A DNA stretch of 64,000 nucleotides from Eutypa lata (GCA_022661535.1 JAKULF010000001.1:2232001-2296000), one strand, 5' to 3'. Positions 1-14,600 are shown, counted from the first letter of the stretch. The notes: generated from the sequence alone by a model not told the origin. Numbers and translations: made by a program.

Positions 1-151
1 AATTATATACCCAATCCAAAGTGTTATCCCACTACTCTCTATTTGCTTATGGTCTATACAACCGCGTTACCGTTGCCACCTTAACACCCTCCCATCCTCA
101 CCACTTGCACGACACCATTCTTACTTAACTGTCTAGTCTTATGCCGTTAAG

Positions 152-3100
152 ATGGATACACCTCGAACAAATATGGGTGATGCTACCTATCTAGGTGGAA
201 ACCCTCCCGACTTCGATATGACCCTAGAGCCGTCTTTCCAAACCCCAGCTAAAGACAACAACATATTTCAACAGCTCCGGAATGGCAATGGTCGTGGTGT
301 CAACTTAAGAACACCCCGTGGAAACCGTGCACCTTTGGGCAACATGAACAATTTACCGACGGGGATAGGTGGTGCTGAATTCACCCCCATGCTTAAGTCT
401 GCCACACGAAACAGCGCCCGCCGCCGTGGGAAGGAGAACACGAATGGCTTTGCTACACCGGGTCTGGGTAAAATCGACGAAGACATGGATATGACTAACG
501 TTCCTGTCGAGTCTTCTCTCTACGGCCCTTCCCGGAATTCATCTATGCAAGCCACTCCTCTTCCAGTTGTCGACGACACTAGTGATGCTTCGACACCTAT
601 AGTGCTATTACCACGGCGCAGCGGCGATAAGGGACCATTGCAAGATGGCAATCAACTTTCCCTGCGGGAACAAGAGAATGTGATCGACAGGATAGAGAAG
701 GAGAATTTTGGTCTCAAGCTCAAGATTCATTTCCTGGAGGAGGCGCTGAGGAAGGCCGGTCCCGATTTTAGTGAAACCGCCGTCAGAGAAAACACCGAGC
801 TTAAGGTTGACAAGGTCACTATGCAGAGGGAACTTCACAAATACAAGAAGCATCTGGCATCGGCGGAGAAAGATCTAGAGACCTACGAGCAGCAGATCTT
901 AGAGATACAGGAAAAGGCCAAGAGGAAATACGCGGACGCATCCCAGAATATGGAAATCGAAAAATTGCGGAATCAGCTACAGGACAAAGACTCTGAGATC
1001 AGGGACCTGCAAGACCAACTACAACACAGCGACAAGACCGACGATAAAGTGAACCAGCTACACGACGAGATTGGCGACCTCGAGGCGGATCTCAGGGAGA
1101 AGGACCGCGAACTCAATGATCGCGAAGACGAGTTAGACGAGGCGAAAGCCAAAATGGAGGAGGCCGAGAAGGAATTGAGATCAGCCCAGGACAAGGTTGC
1201 TGAGCTCGAAGAAAAGGCCCAACCCAGTGAAGATGCAGGCAAGCTTGATGAGCTACGGGATAAGATCGCCGACTTGGAATCAGACTTGCGGGAGAAGGAC
1301 CTGGATTTGAACGAACGCGACGAGGAGCTAAACGAACTCGAAACAAAACTACAGGAAGCGGAGCAGAAATGGAAATCTGCTCAACAGAAAATCGAACAAC
1401 TAGAAGACACTCCTAGCTCGAACGAGGAGCTCGCTGAAGCGAAGGATACCATCGGTGATTTAGAGGCTGCAGTTCGTCGACTAGAGCAGCAGGCCGAGGA
1501 TATGAAGGATCAGCTTCAACAAGCAGTCACTGAGAAGGAACGAGCAGAAGATGACCTCGAGGAGTTACACGAAGAAATGTCGAACAAATCCGTGGTCACG
1601 AAGGGTTTCTCTAGACAATTCGAAGAGAAGCTTACAAGACTACAAAACGAATTGAGCGTTTCCCAAGCAAAACACACAAGTCTAGAGAGGCAGGCTGCTG
1701 AGAAAGATTACATCACAGCCGAACTCAAGACCAGAGCGGAACAACTCCTACAACAACAGGAATCTTGGGGCACTGAACGCCAGAGACTAATGTCCCAGCT
1801 TGAACTAGCCCAGAAAGACCTGAGAGTGCGCACTGATGAGAAAGATCTGCTACACACTCGCAATGATGGTCTCATGGCCGAAACTACCTCTCTGCAGCGG
1901 GACGTCTCGCGGCTCCAGAAACAGATCGCTGATTTGGAGGATAGTCTAGAGCAAGAGAAAATGCACGCCTTGCAGATGGAGCGCGACATGCGAGACAAAC
2001 ACCAGTCTGAGGTTGACCGCCTGAACGACGACATACTTGACTTACAAGATGAGCTTAAGCACTTGCGTCAGGATGGAGATGAGTCCGCTTCATTGCAGCG
2101 AGAAGTCGAGCGGCTGCAGAAACGCATAAATGAACTCGAGGGTTCGTTAGAAAATGAAAAGACTACATCCCGGAATCGTCAAAATGCTTCGGCCGATGAG
2201 GTGGCATCGCTTCAGCGAGAAATCACTCGTTTCAAGAACCAAATAAGCGAGCTCGAAGACGACCTGGATCGTGAGAAGTCAAATTCCCGGAACCGCAACA
2301 ATACTACAGGGGAAGAGCTCGCTGCTTCTCAGCGGGAAGTAGCGCGCCTTCAAAAGCAAATTGTCGACCTCGAGAATACCCTAGAGCGCGAGAAGACGAG
2401 CGCTAGAAATCGCCAGAACTCTACTATCGAAGAATCCGCGTCGGCTCAACGTGAGATGTCTCGACTTCAGAGACGAATCAACGATCTCGAGATGGATCTG
2501 GGCCACGAGAAGAGCAATGCTGGTCATCTGGAGCAGGACATTCGCGGCCAGCTCAGAGCCGAGATTGATCGTCTGAACGATGAGATCTCCGATCTACAAG
2601 CTGGTCTACGCGAGAAAGATAACACCTATCGTAACGACAGCGAGCGATGGGAATCCGAAAAACGTGATCTAGAAGCGCAACGAGACCGGGTTGAGGAAAG
2701 AGCTAGAGGCCTTCAGCAAACCATGGACAGATTGCGAGACGCAGAAGGCACATTATCTAACAAGGAGATGCAACTGCAGGAAGCCTTAGACAGCGAAGCA
2801 CATCGGCACAAGAGAGAAGAATCCTCATTGAGCCGTCAAATCGACAGCCTCCGACTCGATCTAGATTCGCGGCAATCGATGCTAACCTCACTCCGAAACG
2901 AGGTTTCCGCCGTCCGCGACGAGCTTCGACAGAGCCAACTCGACTACCAAGCCCAGTGCGAAAAGGTCGAGGCTCTCGAGGACGAGGTCGAAGTCCTCCA
3001 GGCTACGTTAGACGACGAATCGGAAGAGGCCAACCAACGACTACGCGAAGCCGACCAGGTGTGCGAGGAACTCCGACAGCAGCTCACGCAAGCCAGGCGC

Positions 3101-4412
3101 GACGAGTCGCGACAGACGGGCCACCTCGAGAAGCTAGAGGAAGCACACCGCACATCCGACGACCTGCGACAGCAGCTGGCCGAAGCGAACCACCAGCTCC
3201 ACGAAGCGCGGCGGCAATGCGAGCAGCTCCGACGACAGGGGGAGCGGGCGACACGGAAGGAGTCGCGCCACGCGGACCAGAAGGTGACGGACGCGAACCG
3301 GGCGGCCGAAGACCTGAAGGCGCAGCTGGATAACGCGAACCGGAGCGCCGAGGCCGCCGGCCGGCTCCGCAACTCCCTGCAGCAGCAGCTCGACCGCGCG
3401 CGCCGCGAGCTCGACCACGCGGGCCCGCTGTGCAAGGAACTGCGGGCGAAGCTGGACCGGGCAAGGGGCGAGCGCGCCGAGTACAAGAAGGCGGCGCAGA
3501 AGTTGCAGGACGATTGCGAGCGGCTGAAGGAGGGGGCCAGGGAGGCGCTGGCGTGGATCAAGGCGAAGAACCAGACTGTTGACGCCGGGTCGCAACAACA
3601 ATACCAACAACAACAACTTATTATGAGTGGTGGACCACACGCCCTAGAAGCAGCGAAGCGGGCAGCGACGGCACCCAAGGCGTCGTTCCGCTACGGCGAC
3701 CTCGTCATGGACGTGGTGGACCAGCGGGACCACGAGGCGGTGATCCGCGCGGCGGACGCGGCGGCCCGGCGCCATGCCAAGGAGCTCCGCGGCATGGCCC
3801 TCCAGATGGAGTGGATGCAGGCGAGGTGGGAGCGCGAGGCGAAGCTCAGGAACGACGCCGCGTTCGCGAAGAGGTTCCTCGGGTTGCAGTTGGAGGTTGC
3901 TGAGGCTTGGTTCGTATTCCCTTCTTTTCCCATTCTTTTTGTCACTTTTTTCTTTGGCAACTCCCGTGTCTGTCGTTTGATATGTTGTAGGTTTTGGACT
4001 GCAATGCTAACAATTTCAAAACAGCAACAAAGCGGACCTCCGCATCCTTCGCGGCATCCACAAGCAGCTCGGCATCAGCTCGCCCGACTCCCTGCTCTCG
4101 GCTTCGAGGCAGAAGCAGCAGCAGGAGCGGTCTGCGCTTTTGTATGGCGGTGGTGGTGGTGGTGGTGGTGGTGACAACCATAACAAGAAGGACAGCAGCA
4201 ATAGGAAGAAGAAACCGGCCTACCACGAGGTGAGAGCCAAGGCCCAGCATAACCTTCGCGTCTTCGCGACGGTGCTCCGCGCCGCGGCCCGCATGCGCGT
4301 CGATGCGAGCCGTTGGGCTGAGCACGAGAAGACGAGGTTGCGGCTCGTTAGGGCTGTCGAGGAGAGTAGGAGGGCTGTTGCTGCTGAGGAGGAGCAGGCG
4401 CTCGTTGCGTGA
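152..4412 (+). CDS. apsB: Anucleate primary sterigmata protein B / Mto1-like microtubule organiser
   Basis: Exons 152-3909 and 4025-4412 give 1381 aa. The intron (donor GTTCGT, branch TGCTAAC, acceptor AACAG) restores the sequence EACNKADLR. A basic, disordered N-terminus is followed at about residues 170-205 by a centrosomin N-terminal motif 1 (LREQENVIDRIEKENFGLKL), which in this family recruits gamma-tubulin complexes. Residues about 205-1150 are near-continuous coiled coil with internally repeated REVxRLQKxIxDLE blocks. The C-terminal part (HAKELRGMALQMEWM, then FAKRFLGLQLEVAEACNKAD) matches the Mto2-binding region of fission yeast Mto1 and Aspergillus ApsB. The family nucleates cytoplasmic microtubules at spindle pole bodies and septa and positions nuclei. 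A glycine run encoded by GGT repeats (about 4143-4171) lies after the Mto2-binding region. The first ATG of the long frame is taken as start. Function is by family, not tested here. Confidence 0.9.
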
Positions 4413-6100
4413 GGTGTTGGTGGTTGGATGTTGAGTGTTGTTCTGTATATACCATCCCATTCCATAGCTGGATTCTGGATTTGAGGGGACGACAGAAATC
4501 TGGAATATGGGGAGCAGGGGTTAGGGGGGAAAGAGGGAATGCGATGAATGGGAGTTTATGGACAGGGATAGGGATAGGAATAGGAATAGGGGCTGGGTTC
4601 TCATGGTTCAGGGTTAGGGTTAGGACCGAACGGACAGACGGACCCTTAAGGGAGTTAGTTGGTCGGTTGGTTGGCTCTATGTTCCTGACCGTCATTGTTT
4701 ATTGTCGTTGTGTTGTGTTGTGTTGTGTTGAATGATTACTTGCATATTTGATTGCTGGCGTGGCATGGCATAGCGAAGCGAATGTTTTGAAATGGAACAA
4801 TAACATTGCTTGTTGCACGGTTTACTTGCTATTTGAAGTGTTTTTGCATGTGATGATGAACTTTAAGTTGTAAGAAAGTTGGCATTACTTATAGTACTAG
4901 GTACCTATATCTATTATTGTAGTTGAACAACATTGAAGCTTCGTCTTGTTTTGTTCTTATGTCTATCATCTCGTACTTGCTATTTGAGTAATCTGTGAGG
5001 CGGTATTATATATGTCTTGTATATGTGATATTTCTAAGTGCGCTGGTTATTATCTATATTTTCTTCCTGGAGTACCTTTTTTTCATTTTTCATATACATG
5101 TCCTTTTTGGAAAATATTACAGAAAAGGGCATTTGATGGTATCTTAAAACCGCCTTGACGTTTTAAATAAATTGCTTGCATGTTCTTCTCCTGTTGCTTC
5201 AATAAAACCACCCAATCATACTTTGTGGATAGGTTCTGTTATAGAATCGCCCATTCCGATATTAGGCACCGCTGTATGTATAATTAAGCTGTGAAGGCCC
5301 ATGCTTTCTGCCCCTCGTTCCTAATTTAGGGGATTTCGGATTACCTAACGTTAAGTTAGTGACATAACTAAGCTGATAAGATCCTCACTTTGGAGAGATG
5401 CACAAGGACATCATAAACGTGGATTATAAGACGCTTTGTTCCAAGGTTGCTCATGATGGAATCCTCAATGCTTCTTGCATTGCATTAGCCGGTGCGAAAC
5501 AACGTGGAAGTTTAAGACCTTGTGACTTTGTATGTATTGTACAATACTTCCATGCAGATCAGCCCTAATGTAACTGTATAAAGGGGTTTAACTATTGTTT
5601 TTTTGTTTTAATTCTCCCTTTTGCGCAACGAGACACCTACATCTATCTACTTTTAGGTCAACACTGGTTTACCTTGAGGTAGCGCTATCTGACCTCTCTA
5701 AACCTACGCTAAGTACCGTATACCGGATGTCAGGCAGTTAGTTCTCTTTATCAACCTTGAACCCCCAAATTCCAAATTCGCCATTTAAACTGATTGTTGC
5801 ACGGATGAATCTCGTTGGCGGATAAAGCCGACAAAACACCACCAGATCACAATACAGATTCCATTCGATTAATTACATCACATGCACATTCCTTATTTCG
5901 ATGTTATCTTCTTTTTTGATGAAGCATCTGTCATTCCAAACATATTGTGTCATTGAATCAATCACCTTTGTTCTATTTTCCCACTGTTTAAATTAAGCCT
6001 TTTTTCTTTTAATTACCACCTTTAAATTATACCCAACTCTTCGACCACCGTGATGTAAGTTCGGGGTTGTTTCGGGTAGCATCGTCCTTGTTTGAGAATT
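4413..6100. other. Intergenic spacer, no gene seen
   Basis: AT-rich, with no ORF of note. The proximal part (about 4563-4625) holds variant telomere-like GGGATA/GGGTTAGGG units. The distal 500 bp, pyrimidine-rich, is likely promoter and leader of the SPIN90-like gene. Confidence 0.6.
4563..4625. repeat. Short interstitial telomere-like repeat
   Basis: Runs of GGGATA and GGAATA variants are followed at 4611-4624 by GGGTTAGGGTTAGG, about two units of the fungal telomere repeat TTAGGG. It lies in the 3' flank of apsB. It may be chance or a fossil of telomere repair. Confidence 0.45.
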
Positions 6101-8513
6101 ATGGCTAGTATAGACGCCTCCTCGCCCACCGTCCAGAACGAAGAAATACTATGGAATGGTGCGTCCTAAATAACATTACCTGCCTATATATATATATAGC
6201 TTCCTATTTCTTATGTCAGATCTTTCTATAGGACAGTTGTGTTGCTGTATAAAGCAACATACATACATAACACAGTTCCGTCAAACCTACCAACCAACCA
6301 ACTAACTAACATCCCTTTTCGATCCTCACAGAACTCAACCGTACCGTCACCACGCAATGTCCCTTCCACGCCCACGAGACCATCGACGACGCCCTGCGGG
6401 AGTGGCTATCGGTCGCGTCGCAGCTGCGCGCCAGCAGCGAGACCCCGGCGTCGGAGGACGCCGTGGTGGCGTACTGCGCGCAGCGGCTCCTGGAGGGCAG
6501 CCTCTTCCGCACGAACCCGGACTACGTGCGGACGCAGATCATCTACAGCCTGCTGCAGGAGGACGACGCGGCCCCGCTGTACGCCATCGCCAGCTTCCTG
6601 GTGCTCGACGGCCGCGGCCACGAGGCCACCTTCCGCACCATGGTCGACGAGAGCTGCTTCGCGCGCCTGCTCGAGCTCCTCAACGGCCGCAAGCACGAGG
6701 ACCCCGGCCTCCACCGCCTCCTCCTCGAGCTCATGTACGAGATGTCGCGCATCGAGCGCCTGCGCTACGACGACCTGCTGCACGTCGACGACGGCTTCAT
6801 CACCTACCTCTTTCAGCTTATTGAGGAGCTGTCCGACGATGTACACGACCCGTATCATTATCCCATAATCCGCGTTCTTGTACGTCAAACAAACCTATTC
6901 GCAAGATCATTCACTCATCCATATATCCCCTTATCATATCTTAGGGTGAATTAAACTGACAGGGATTCACACAGCTTATGCTGAACGAGCAGTACATGAT
7001 CTCATCCACGACCGCGACCAACGACCCGGACTCGCCGAGCGCACCTCTCACGAACCGGGTGATCAAGGGCCTCAGCCTCTACGGGCCCCTCTACCGGACG
7101 TTCGGCGAGAACATCATCCTGCTCCTGAACCGGGAGACGGAGACGTCGCTGCAGCTCCTGATCCTCAAGCTGCTCTACCTCCTCTTCACGACGCGGGCCA
7201 CGTACGAGTACTTCTACACGAACGACCTGCGGGTCCTCCTCGACGTCATCATCCGCAACCTCCTCGACCTGCCCAACGAGCTCATGTCCCTGCGCCACAC
7301 CTACCTCCGGGTCCTGTACCCGCTGCTCGCCCACACCCAGCTCAGCCAGCCCCCCCACTACAAGAAGGACGAGATCCAGAAGGTCCTGTCGCTCCTGGCG
7401 CCGTCCGGCGGCAACGCCCACTTCGCGCCCGCCGACGATACGACGCTGCGCCTCGTCGACCGCGTCGCCAAGGTCCCCTGGCTCAGTAGCAGCAGCTCTT
7501 CTGCTTCCTTGGTTGCTGACGACGAGCAGAGCTGCGGTGGCGGTAGCGGTGCTAGTGAGGTCGCGCGCAAGCTCTTGGGAATCAGTCTTGGCCCGAAGGA
7601 GTCCGCTAGCAACACTAGCGTTGTTGATCTGGCGGCGGTGCAGGAGAAGCCTGGCGTGCAAACGCCGAGTCGAAACGGAATGGGAGGAGCGGCAGCAGCA
7701 GCAGCAGCAACAGGTAGTGGGGGTGGGGGTGGGGGTAGTATTGCTGGAAGCGTTGCGGGAGAAGGAGACGAACAACCTCGTCATCATCACCATCACCATC
7801 ACCACCACCATCATCATCATTCTCGACAACGTCGTAGTTCGAGACATGATATTAACAACAACACCAACAGCAACAATAACGATCATAGGCACGAAGGGGT
7901 GAGGAGTAACGGTGCGGGGTTAGAGTCCCCCCACCACCATCGCCCACATTCTAGGGCTAGGAGCCTGTCGATGTCTAGTACCGCCTCTTCGAAGTTCGGC
8001 AGTCCACCAAAGACAGGTAGTCCGTTAAGAGAGAGCAGCAGCGCTGGCGCATCGAAAGTTAGCAGTAGTAGTCCGCTCCGAGAGAGGGAGAGAGAGGGTG
8101 GCAGGGACAGGGATAGGGATAGGGATAGCGGCGATTCCTCGACGACTCCGAGGGCTGGTAGCGTTGGTGGCGGCGGCGATGTTATCAGTCCGACGATGCC
8201 TAACAACGGCAGCGGCAGCGGCAGCGGTAATGTTGGCAGAACGAAGAAGCCGCTTCCGGCGGTGCCGAAACACAAACATGGCCAACCCTTCCCGCTGAAG
8301 AGTAATTTGACAACGGCTTCCGTCGCGACTGTTGCGACTGCTGCTACTACGGCCACTGCTACGACTACTGCTACTACTACCACCACCACCACCACCACCA
8401 AGAAGCTGCCGCCAAAGGCCCCGCCTCCGAGACGTAGGGGTAGGCTCAAGACGAGCACGCATACCCCTCCCCCGGAGACTACGACGAAGAGTATTTCGGA
8501 ACTCGTGCCTTGA
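6101..8513 (+). CDS. LDB17: SPIN90/Ldb17/Dip1-type Arp2/3 activator (DUF2013 leucine-rich domain)
   Basis: Exons 6101-6158, 6332-6879 and 6975-8513 give 714 aa. Introns have GTGCGT and GTACGT donors with CACAG acceptors, and both junctions keep frame ([23 protein letters not shown]). Residues about 20-400 are the helical armadillo-like SPIN90/Ldb17 domain ([60 protein letters not shown]). In this family (S. pombe Dip1, yeast Ldb17) it activates Arp2/3 to seed unbranched actin filaments at endocytic patches. The C-terminal 300 residues are low complexity: Gly runs, a 13-His tract, alternating Arg-Asp, poly-Thr, and proline-rich PxxP motifs ([24 protein letters not shown]) suited to SH3 partners. 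The short first exon is inferred from splice fit, so the start is slightly less sure than the body. Confidence 0.88.
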
Positions 8514-11500
8514 TTACCTGCCTGCTTACGTATTTACTATGGTTCTCTTTTTTACATTAAGTGGGGGTACCATGCGTGTCGGCAGTGGAAGTTTTCGGTC
8601 AACGTCAAGAGGGGGTAGGCAAGGGAGAGTAGAGGAGAAAGGGAGTATAAAGAGCAGGTATTCGAGAAGGTATATAGGGAGCCAGGCAGGGCAGTCATTT
8701 TTGTTTCAAGTCGGTATTCAGCATCATTGATTACGGGGTATAGTCAACACAGCACAGCAGAGCACAGCATATGAGAATGGCATAGGGAGGAAAGAAAGGG
8801 AAATAGGGGAGGGAGGAAGGGGGACTATATCAATCATCACTGGCAGGTGGAGAGGGGCGTATTGGGTTGACCTTTTTGGTTAGGGTTGTCCTTTTTTTTT
8901 TTTTTTGGTAGATAAGGGGATGGATGTCCTTTTATTTCCAAATTGGCTGCACATGTTGTTTGGTTGACTGGCTGGCCGGTCCCCTACTTACTTAAGGGGT
9001 AGCCAGTCGACTCTGAATTAACTGTGTCAATGTATCATGTGTATACACACACACATGGGATTGCTGAGTGGGAGCATTTACACACACGCAAGCACGGTGT
9101 TGGCGCAATCGCGGAAGCATCAAAAACTTAAATATATACCTATAATATCACTATATGCATATGCGTATGTGTAAGTTCTTTCATTGTTATTATTACTTCT
9201 GCAGTCACCTATGTAGGTAGAGTTAGGTGGTCTAGCTATATGTACCTAGTTATGTGTATCGGGTTGTGTAGGCTGGCTGGCTGGTTGAGTGTAGTAGCTG
9301 GAGAGGATGGAAGATAAGATGGAGGGAGATGTTATAATCGGATTGTCATATGCCTACGTTATAGTATAATATAGTATCGAATAAAGGAAGGCGGGCTTAA
9401 TTTAATATTGATATCCTGAATTACTTGGTGATAATTGCAGTTTATTACTACATAGATATTTTATTGCGGGTAGACATGTGCTTCCCTATTGAGGTTCCGC
9501 AATCGCCATGGCTTAAGATAAGGCTTGACGGGGCCGTTACTTATAATGTCGATGCACACAATGCACATGGTTAGAGGCTATCGAACTTCGATTTGTTAGA
9601 TCGCTACGAACTCCTTGGTGTCAGGAAAGAAGGGGTTTCCCGCCCTACATCATGCCCAATTACTACCTTTAAGTACTTATGCTGTAAGGCTGAAACGCAA
9701 TTATATAATGCCCCATGTAAATTAGACCTAATGTTTGCAGATTATTATTTCTATTCACTTGAAACAGTCCCCTATGACAGCTTTTCTACTATATACCTAC
9801 ATAGTTAAGCTGTAACTAGGTATGTAGCTTGATGTGACGACAATAGCGATTGCGTGTTGATCGCATTCAAGTAACCTTCATGGTCAAAAGCCAAGACAAT
9901 CCATGTCTGTACCTACATACCTGGGTAACCTTGCATATTACATCATCCGGAGATAATCGCCTGCTAGTTTAGGTCAATGATTGGCCTTCTTAGATGTGCT
10001 TGGGCAGCTCGAAAGTGGTGATAGTCGAAAAAAATACATATGTACTTAAGGTAAGTATGCTGCACAACTCCCCGTATACGCAGCCTACGTCATCCGGGCT
10101 TTTTTTCTCTCTCTCTTTTATCTGACTAACGTTATGTACATACGTTACCCCACACTCGTGGACGGCATCCAATTCCGCTTTCAGTGCAGCTGTAGTAGTT
10201 AGTTAGTTAGACGAACAAGGATTATCCCCAACTTGGGATAGGTAGACGGTAGGCCCGTGTGTTATGGTTATTGTCAGGCCTTGTCAGGCGTTGCCTTCGT
10301 CCTCTTCAGGTCAGTTTGGTTGGTCGGTCGGTCGAGCCATTCCAACTGATCTGCTCACCATGAAAGGTGTTAGTTAGCCCAGTTCGGTTTCTGTTAGCTC
10401 TAGGTGCTTATCGAATCACTATTGGTTCTCGTCGTTGCTCACAAAGGATGCTATTACATACATACCTAACTACATATCTATATGCCTGATCTAACTTGAC
10501 TTACACGTACTAACTGCAGTACCTAAAACTATTGCATTGTTCGTTGTGTGGGGTTTCACTAACTCACTTCACAATAGCTTGGTTGAAGGGGTGACGACTA
10601 TCTATCTAACTTATACCTCCCACCTTCTATGTACGATACATACACCATCGTCGTACTTTGTTTCTCGTTTCATCAATTTTCATATGCATGCGACACAAGC
10701 ACCCTTTGAATATCTATAGCTTAAGCTATTTACGTGCCTCAACTTGCTACTGTAGCTCTATTTCCCTCTATCCCAGTCTTTTGAATATTTCAACCCAATC
10801 GACATTGACGATTTCCCCAATATCTTCATTCACACACACATACACGCATACTTCGTGGCACCCCGCGGACAGTCTGGTCCATTGGATTTAGTAGTTGCTG
10901 AAGCTACCGATGTGACTACCTAGGTAGGCATAATAAGTTGTTACCGGACTTTTACCTAGTTAGTCTACAGAATATCCGACTTTATATCGCCTGATATCCG
11001 ATATATCATTGAGCTGTTTGTTAGAGCATTCACCTACGTAGGTACGTACTGTATCATATATATTCTACATGCACACATCGTATACACCGAGGGAATCATA
11101 ATACATTCATTCTTCTTGTTATTCAGCCGGTCATGCAAATCATTGGAGCATTCCAATCCTGAAACTTGCAACAGAAAACCTGCAGCCCAAACTTTTGCTT
11201 TTTCCTCTCCATTAACTAACTAACTAGTGCCCATCTACCGCACACTGACTCTCCCACACCAAACCTTCTTCGCCCTTGTCGCAGAACGAAAAGAAAAGAC
11301 AACAGATACCTACCTGTGGTGTTCTGTTCTATCCATGTCTAGCTCAACTCTAGCTTAATTATTACTTACCTCTTTTGCTTCTAGGGGACCTCCTTGGCGA
11401 AGCCGAACCAACTTTAAAATCGACCAGCTTATTCGGGAACTTGCAAAGCATCACTAGAAGAAAAGCGCACTGGGAGTGAGAAGAGTGTGGTCACTAAAAA

Positions 11501-11624
11501 GTAGTGTATTCAGTAGGGGTGGCACTACATAAGATTGCGTCAAATTGCTAGAGCTAGAGGTTAGTCTAGCATCTGCAGTCTTACCTTTGGTTTGAAGTAC
11601 CACCGTACTTTGTTACATAGCGCA
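8514..11624. other. Long intergenic region, no gene seen
   Basis: About 3.1 kb with no ORF that looks coding. It holds a T15 tract near 8892, a CA-rich stretch near 9045, the palindromic CTACCTAGGTAGG (10916-10928) and CCTACGTAGG near 11033. The last 400 bp before 11625 are C/T-rich and are probably the Slm gene's promoter and leader. Confidence 0.6.
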
Positions 11625-14600
11625 ATGGCTACTGCCAAGCCTTCTTCTACGTTGCCCTTCGCTCCGTCATCGTCATCGACCGCCGCCGCCGATTATTCCA
11701 ATCTTAACGTTAATAATAACAACAACAACAACTTCAATCAAGCAAACTACTCCCAAAACCCCACCAGCCCTTCAAATTCGAAGTCTTATTTTCCCAACGG
11801 GGGTGGTAACCTCTCGAGAACTCCCAGTACCGCGAGTACAAGTTACTTCACCCATTATCCGCAACAAGCACAACCGCAACAAAGAACGACCGTATCAAGC
11901 GCACCCCCAGTAGACGACCAAACCCTCTCGAATACTCTTGCCAACGCTAGCATCTCTGCACCTGTTTCTAATAACAATAACCTGCAAACCCAGCCTAACC
12001 GCCAACCGAAATTCACCGAAGAGTGGGATGCGAGCGTAAGGGGGAGCTCCATTATCGAGAGCCCGAGTCCACATCCAAACCAGCAAAACAATCAACGCGA
12101 TTATCGATTTAGCAATAGCAATAGCAATATGCAGCGATCTAGTTCCGTCGCCTCCCATCGATCGGAGGTCATCCCCAACGATGGCGCGAGCACCCATCAG
12201 ATCTCTCTGTCGAGGGGTAATACTCTGAAGAAGAAGCAATCCCTCCGAAGGAGTGGCAGTTTAAAAAGAAGCAGCAGTCGCAGAAGCATGAGAGCGGGCA
12301 GTGTTAGGAGCCTGGCCCTCCAAAGCTCCAGCGAAACCGACGAACAACATAGCGTCTTCTACTGTCCCGTTCCTACTAGCGGCAATCCTACCGATATTCT
12401 AGCTACGAGATTCCAAGGTTAGTTACCATCTCCTTGGTTCTCTACCTTTATAATGCATTCCGAGCTCCAATTGTGTTTAGCCCTCTACTGACTATGTATC
12501 ACAGCATGGCGCAAGCTCCTCAAGGATCTCATCGCCTGTTTCAGAGAAATACAATCTCACTACGAACACCGATCAAAATCCCTCCTCAAGCTCGCTAATG
12601 TCCTAAACAACACCTCCACTCCGCCCGGATTTCTCGCCTCGGGTGGTCTTGACGATGCCCTCCAGATCATGCGCAACCACCACAAGACAGCGATCATCGA
12701 AGCGAACAAAGCCCGCGAAATCGAGGAGGACGTTATCTTGGCGCTCACTGGTTTGAGGAGCGACCTTAACCAGAAGACCAAGGAGATTAAGAGCTTGTCC
12801 GGTGATTTCAAGAATGCAGTCGAGAAAGAGATGGAGGGAACCAGAAAGGCTGTTAACGCCCTACAAGAGATCCTAGGCCAGAGTGAGGTAGATTCGGCCC
12901 TGACAACAGGAAAACAGGACCCTTATCTTCTACGGCTGGCCGTCGATCGTCAGGTCGAGAAACAACTGGATGAGGAGACTTATTTGCATAAGGTAAGAAT
13001 TCCTTTGCTCCCCTTCTAGTGCGAGGAATGCTGAGAAAAGCCAACGCTGTGCAGGCCTACTTAAATCTCGAGACATCTGGTCGGGAACTTGAAGCGATTG
13101 TTGTGGGCGAGATCCAAAAGTCCTACAATGCTTATGCCGGTATCTTGAAGCGGGAGTCCGATGCGGCTTATAACGCCATTGATGAATTACGTGCTGGCCC
13201 TATTTCCATGCCGAAGGATTACGAGTGGATTAGCTTTATCCAGAGAGACTCTCAATTTGTTGACCCTGAACTACCCATGCGGTCCCCTGAACAGATTCAC
13301 TATCCCGGACGGGATCACTATGCCTGCCAAGAAATCAGGGCTGGGCTTCTTGAACGCAAGAGCAAATATCTAAAGAGCTACACAGCCGGATGGTATAACC
13401 CCTTCCCACACCCAGATGTATTGAACTAGCTAACCTACGCAAACAGGTATGTCCTTTCACCTACTCATCTCCACGAATTCAAATCCGCAGACAAGACCCA
13501 GGCACCGGTTATGTCTCTGTACCTCCCAGAGCAGAAACTCGGATCCCACTCTACGGAAGGAGGTTCCTCGAACAAGTTCATCCTGAAAGGTCGACAGACA
13601 GGAGCCATGCACCGCGGCCACACCTGGGTATTCCGGGCCGAGAGCCATGATACGATGATGGCCTGGTACGAGGACATCAAGGCGCTTACCGAGAAGTCCC
13701 CCGAGGAGCTAAGCCACTTCGTCCGTGACCACTCGCGGTCGTTCTCGCGGTCGTCGCAGCGCTCCATCAGCAGCGACGGCAACCTCGACGCCGACGAGGA
13801 CGAAGAGCCGTTCACGCCCGATGCTACGGCCGCCGCCATCATTGCCGCCAACCCGGGTCCCCGCAACCACCAGAGCGACCCTAACAGGCCTGAGCCAGGT
13901 GGGAGATTTCCGTCCGATCTCGAGGTTACCGCGCAGAGAGGCTTACAGGTGCTGCCGCTCTCCTCCCCGAGTAGTGCTAGCTCCGGAATACTAGATTACA
14001 GTACCAGCGAGTATGCCGCCATGCGAGGCGCCAACAACAATAACGGCAATAGCTACAGCAACAACAACAACCCGAATGTGATGAATCCGAACGGCGGTGC
14101 CAGCAGCGGCGGCATGAACCAGGATCAAAACGTCATCGCGGCTGCGGTTGCGCAACCCGGCAGCGGCCTCGGTAACAGTGATGACCCCTACACCGCCGCT
14201 GCCAACAACGGGTCTCAGTACGGATTCCTCCAACCGCAGCAGAAGCAAAATAACACTTATGGCGATACCCAGAGCGTCAACATGAATCAGGCCCCCAGTC
14301 ACGCGGCGATTCTTGACCACGAGGCAAGACAAGACGGCGTCAACCCGTATAACGGACAGCCCTTGGCATACCACCACCAGACAATACCGCAATCGCAGCC
14401 GCAGCCGCAGCCGCAGCGGTCGAACTCGAACCGCTTCTCCTACACGTCGGACTCGGAAGCGCTGGATACGACGACCACCACCACACCTTTGGCATTCGGG
14501 ATGCAGCAGCAGCAGCCTTCGTACGTGCTCAACGGCGGTATGCCGCAAGAGTCCCAACAGCAGCAGTATAAATACCCCCCGGCAACAGTCGGCGGACTAA

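Noticed and set aside
2944..3678. Long minus-strand ORF (244 codons) inside apsB
   Set aside because: Ser/Arg/Cys-rich antisense shadow of the coiled-coil codons.
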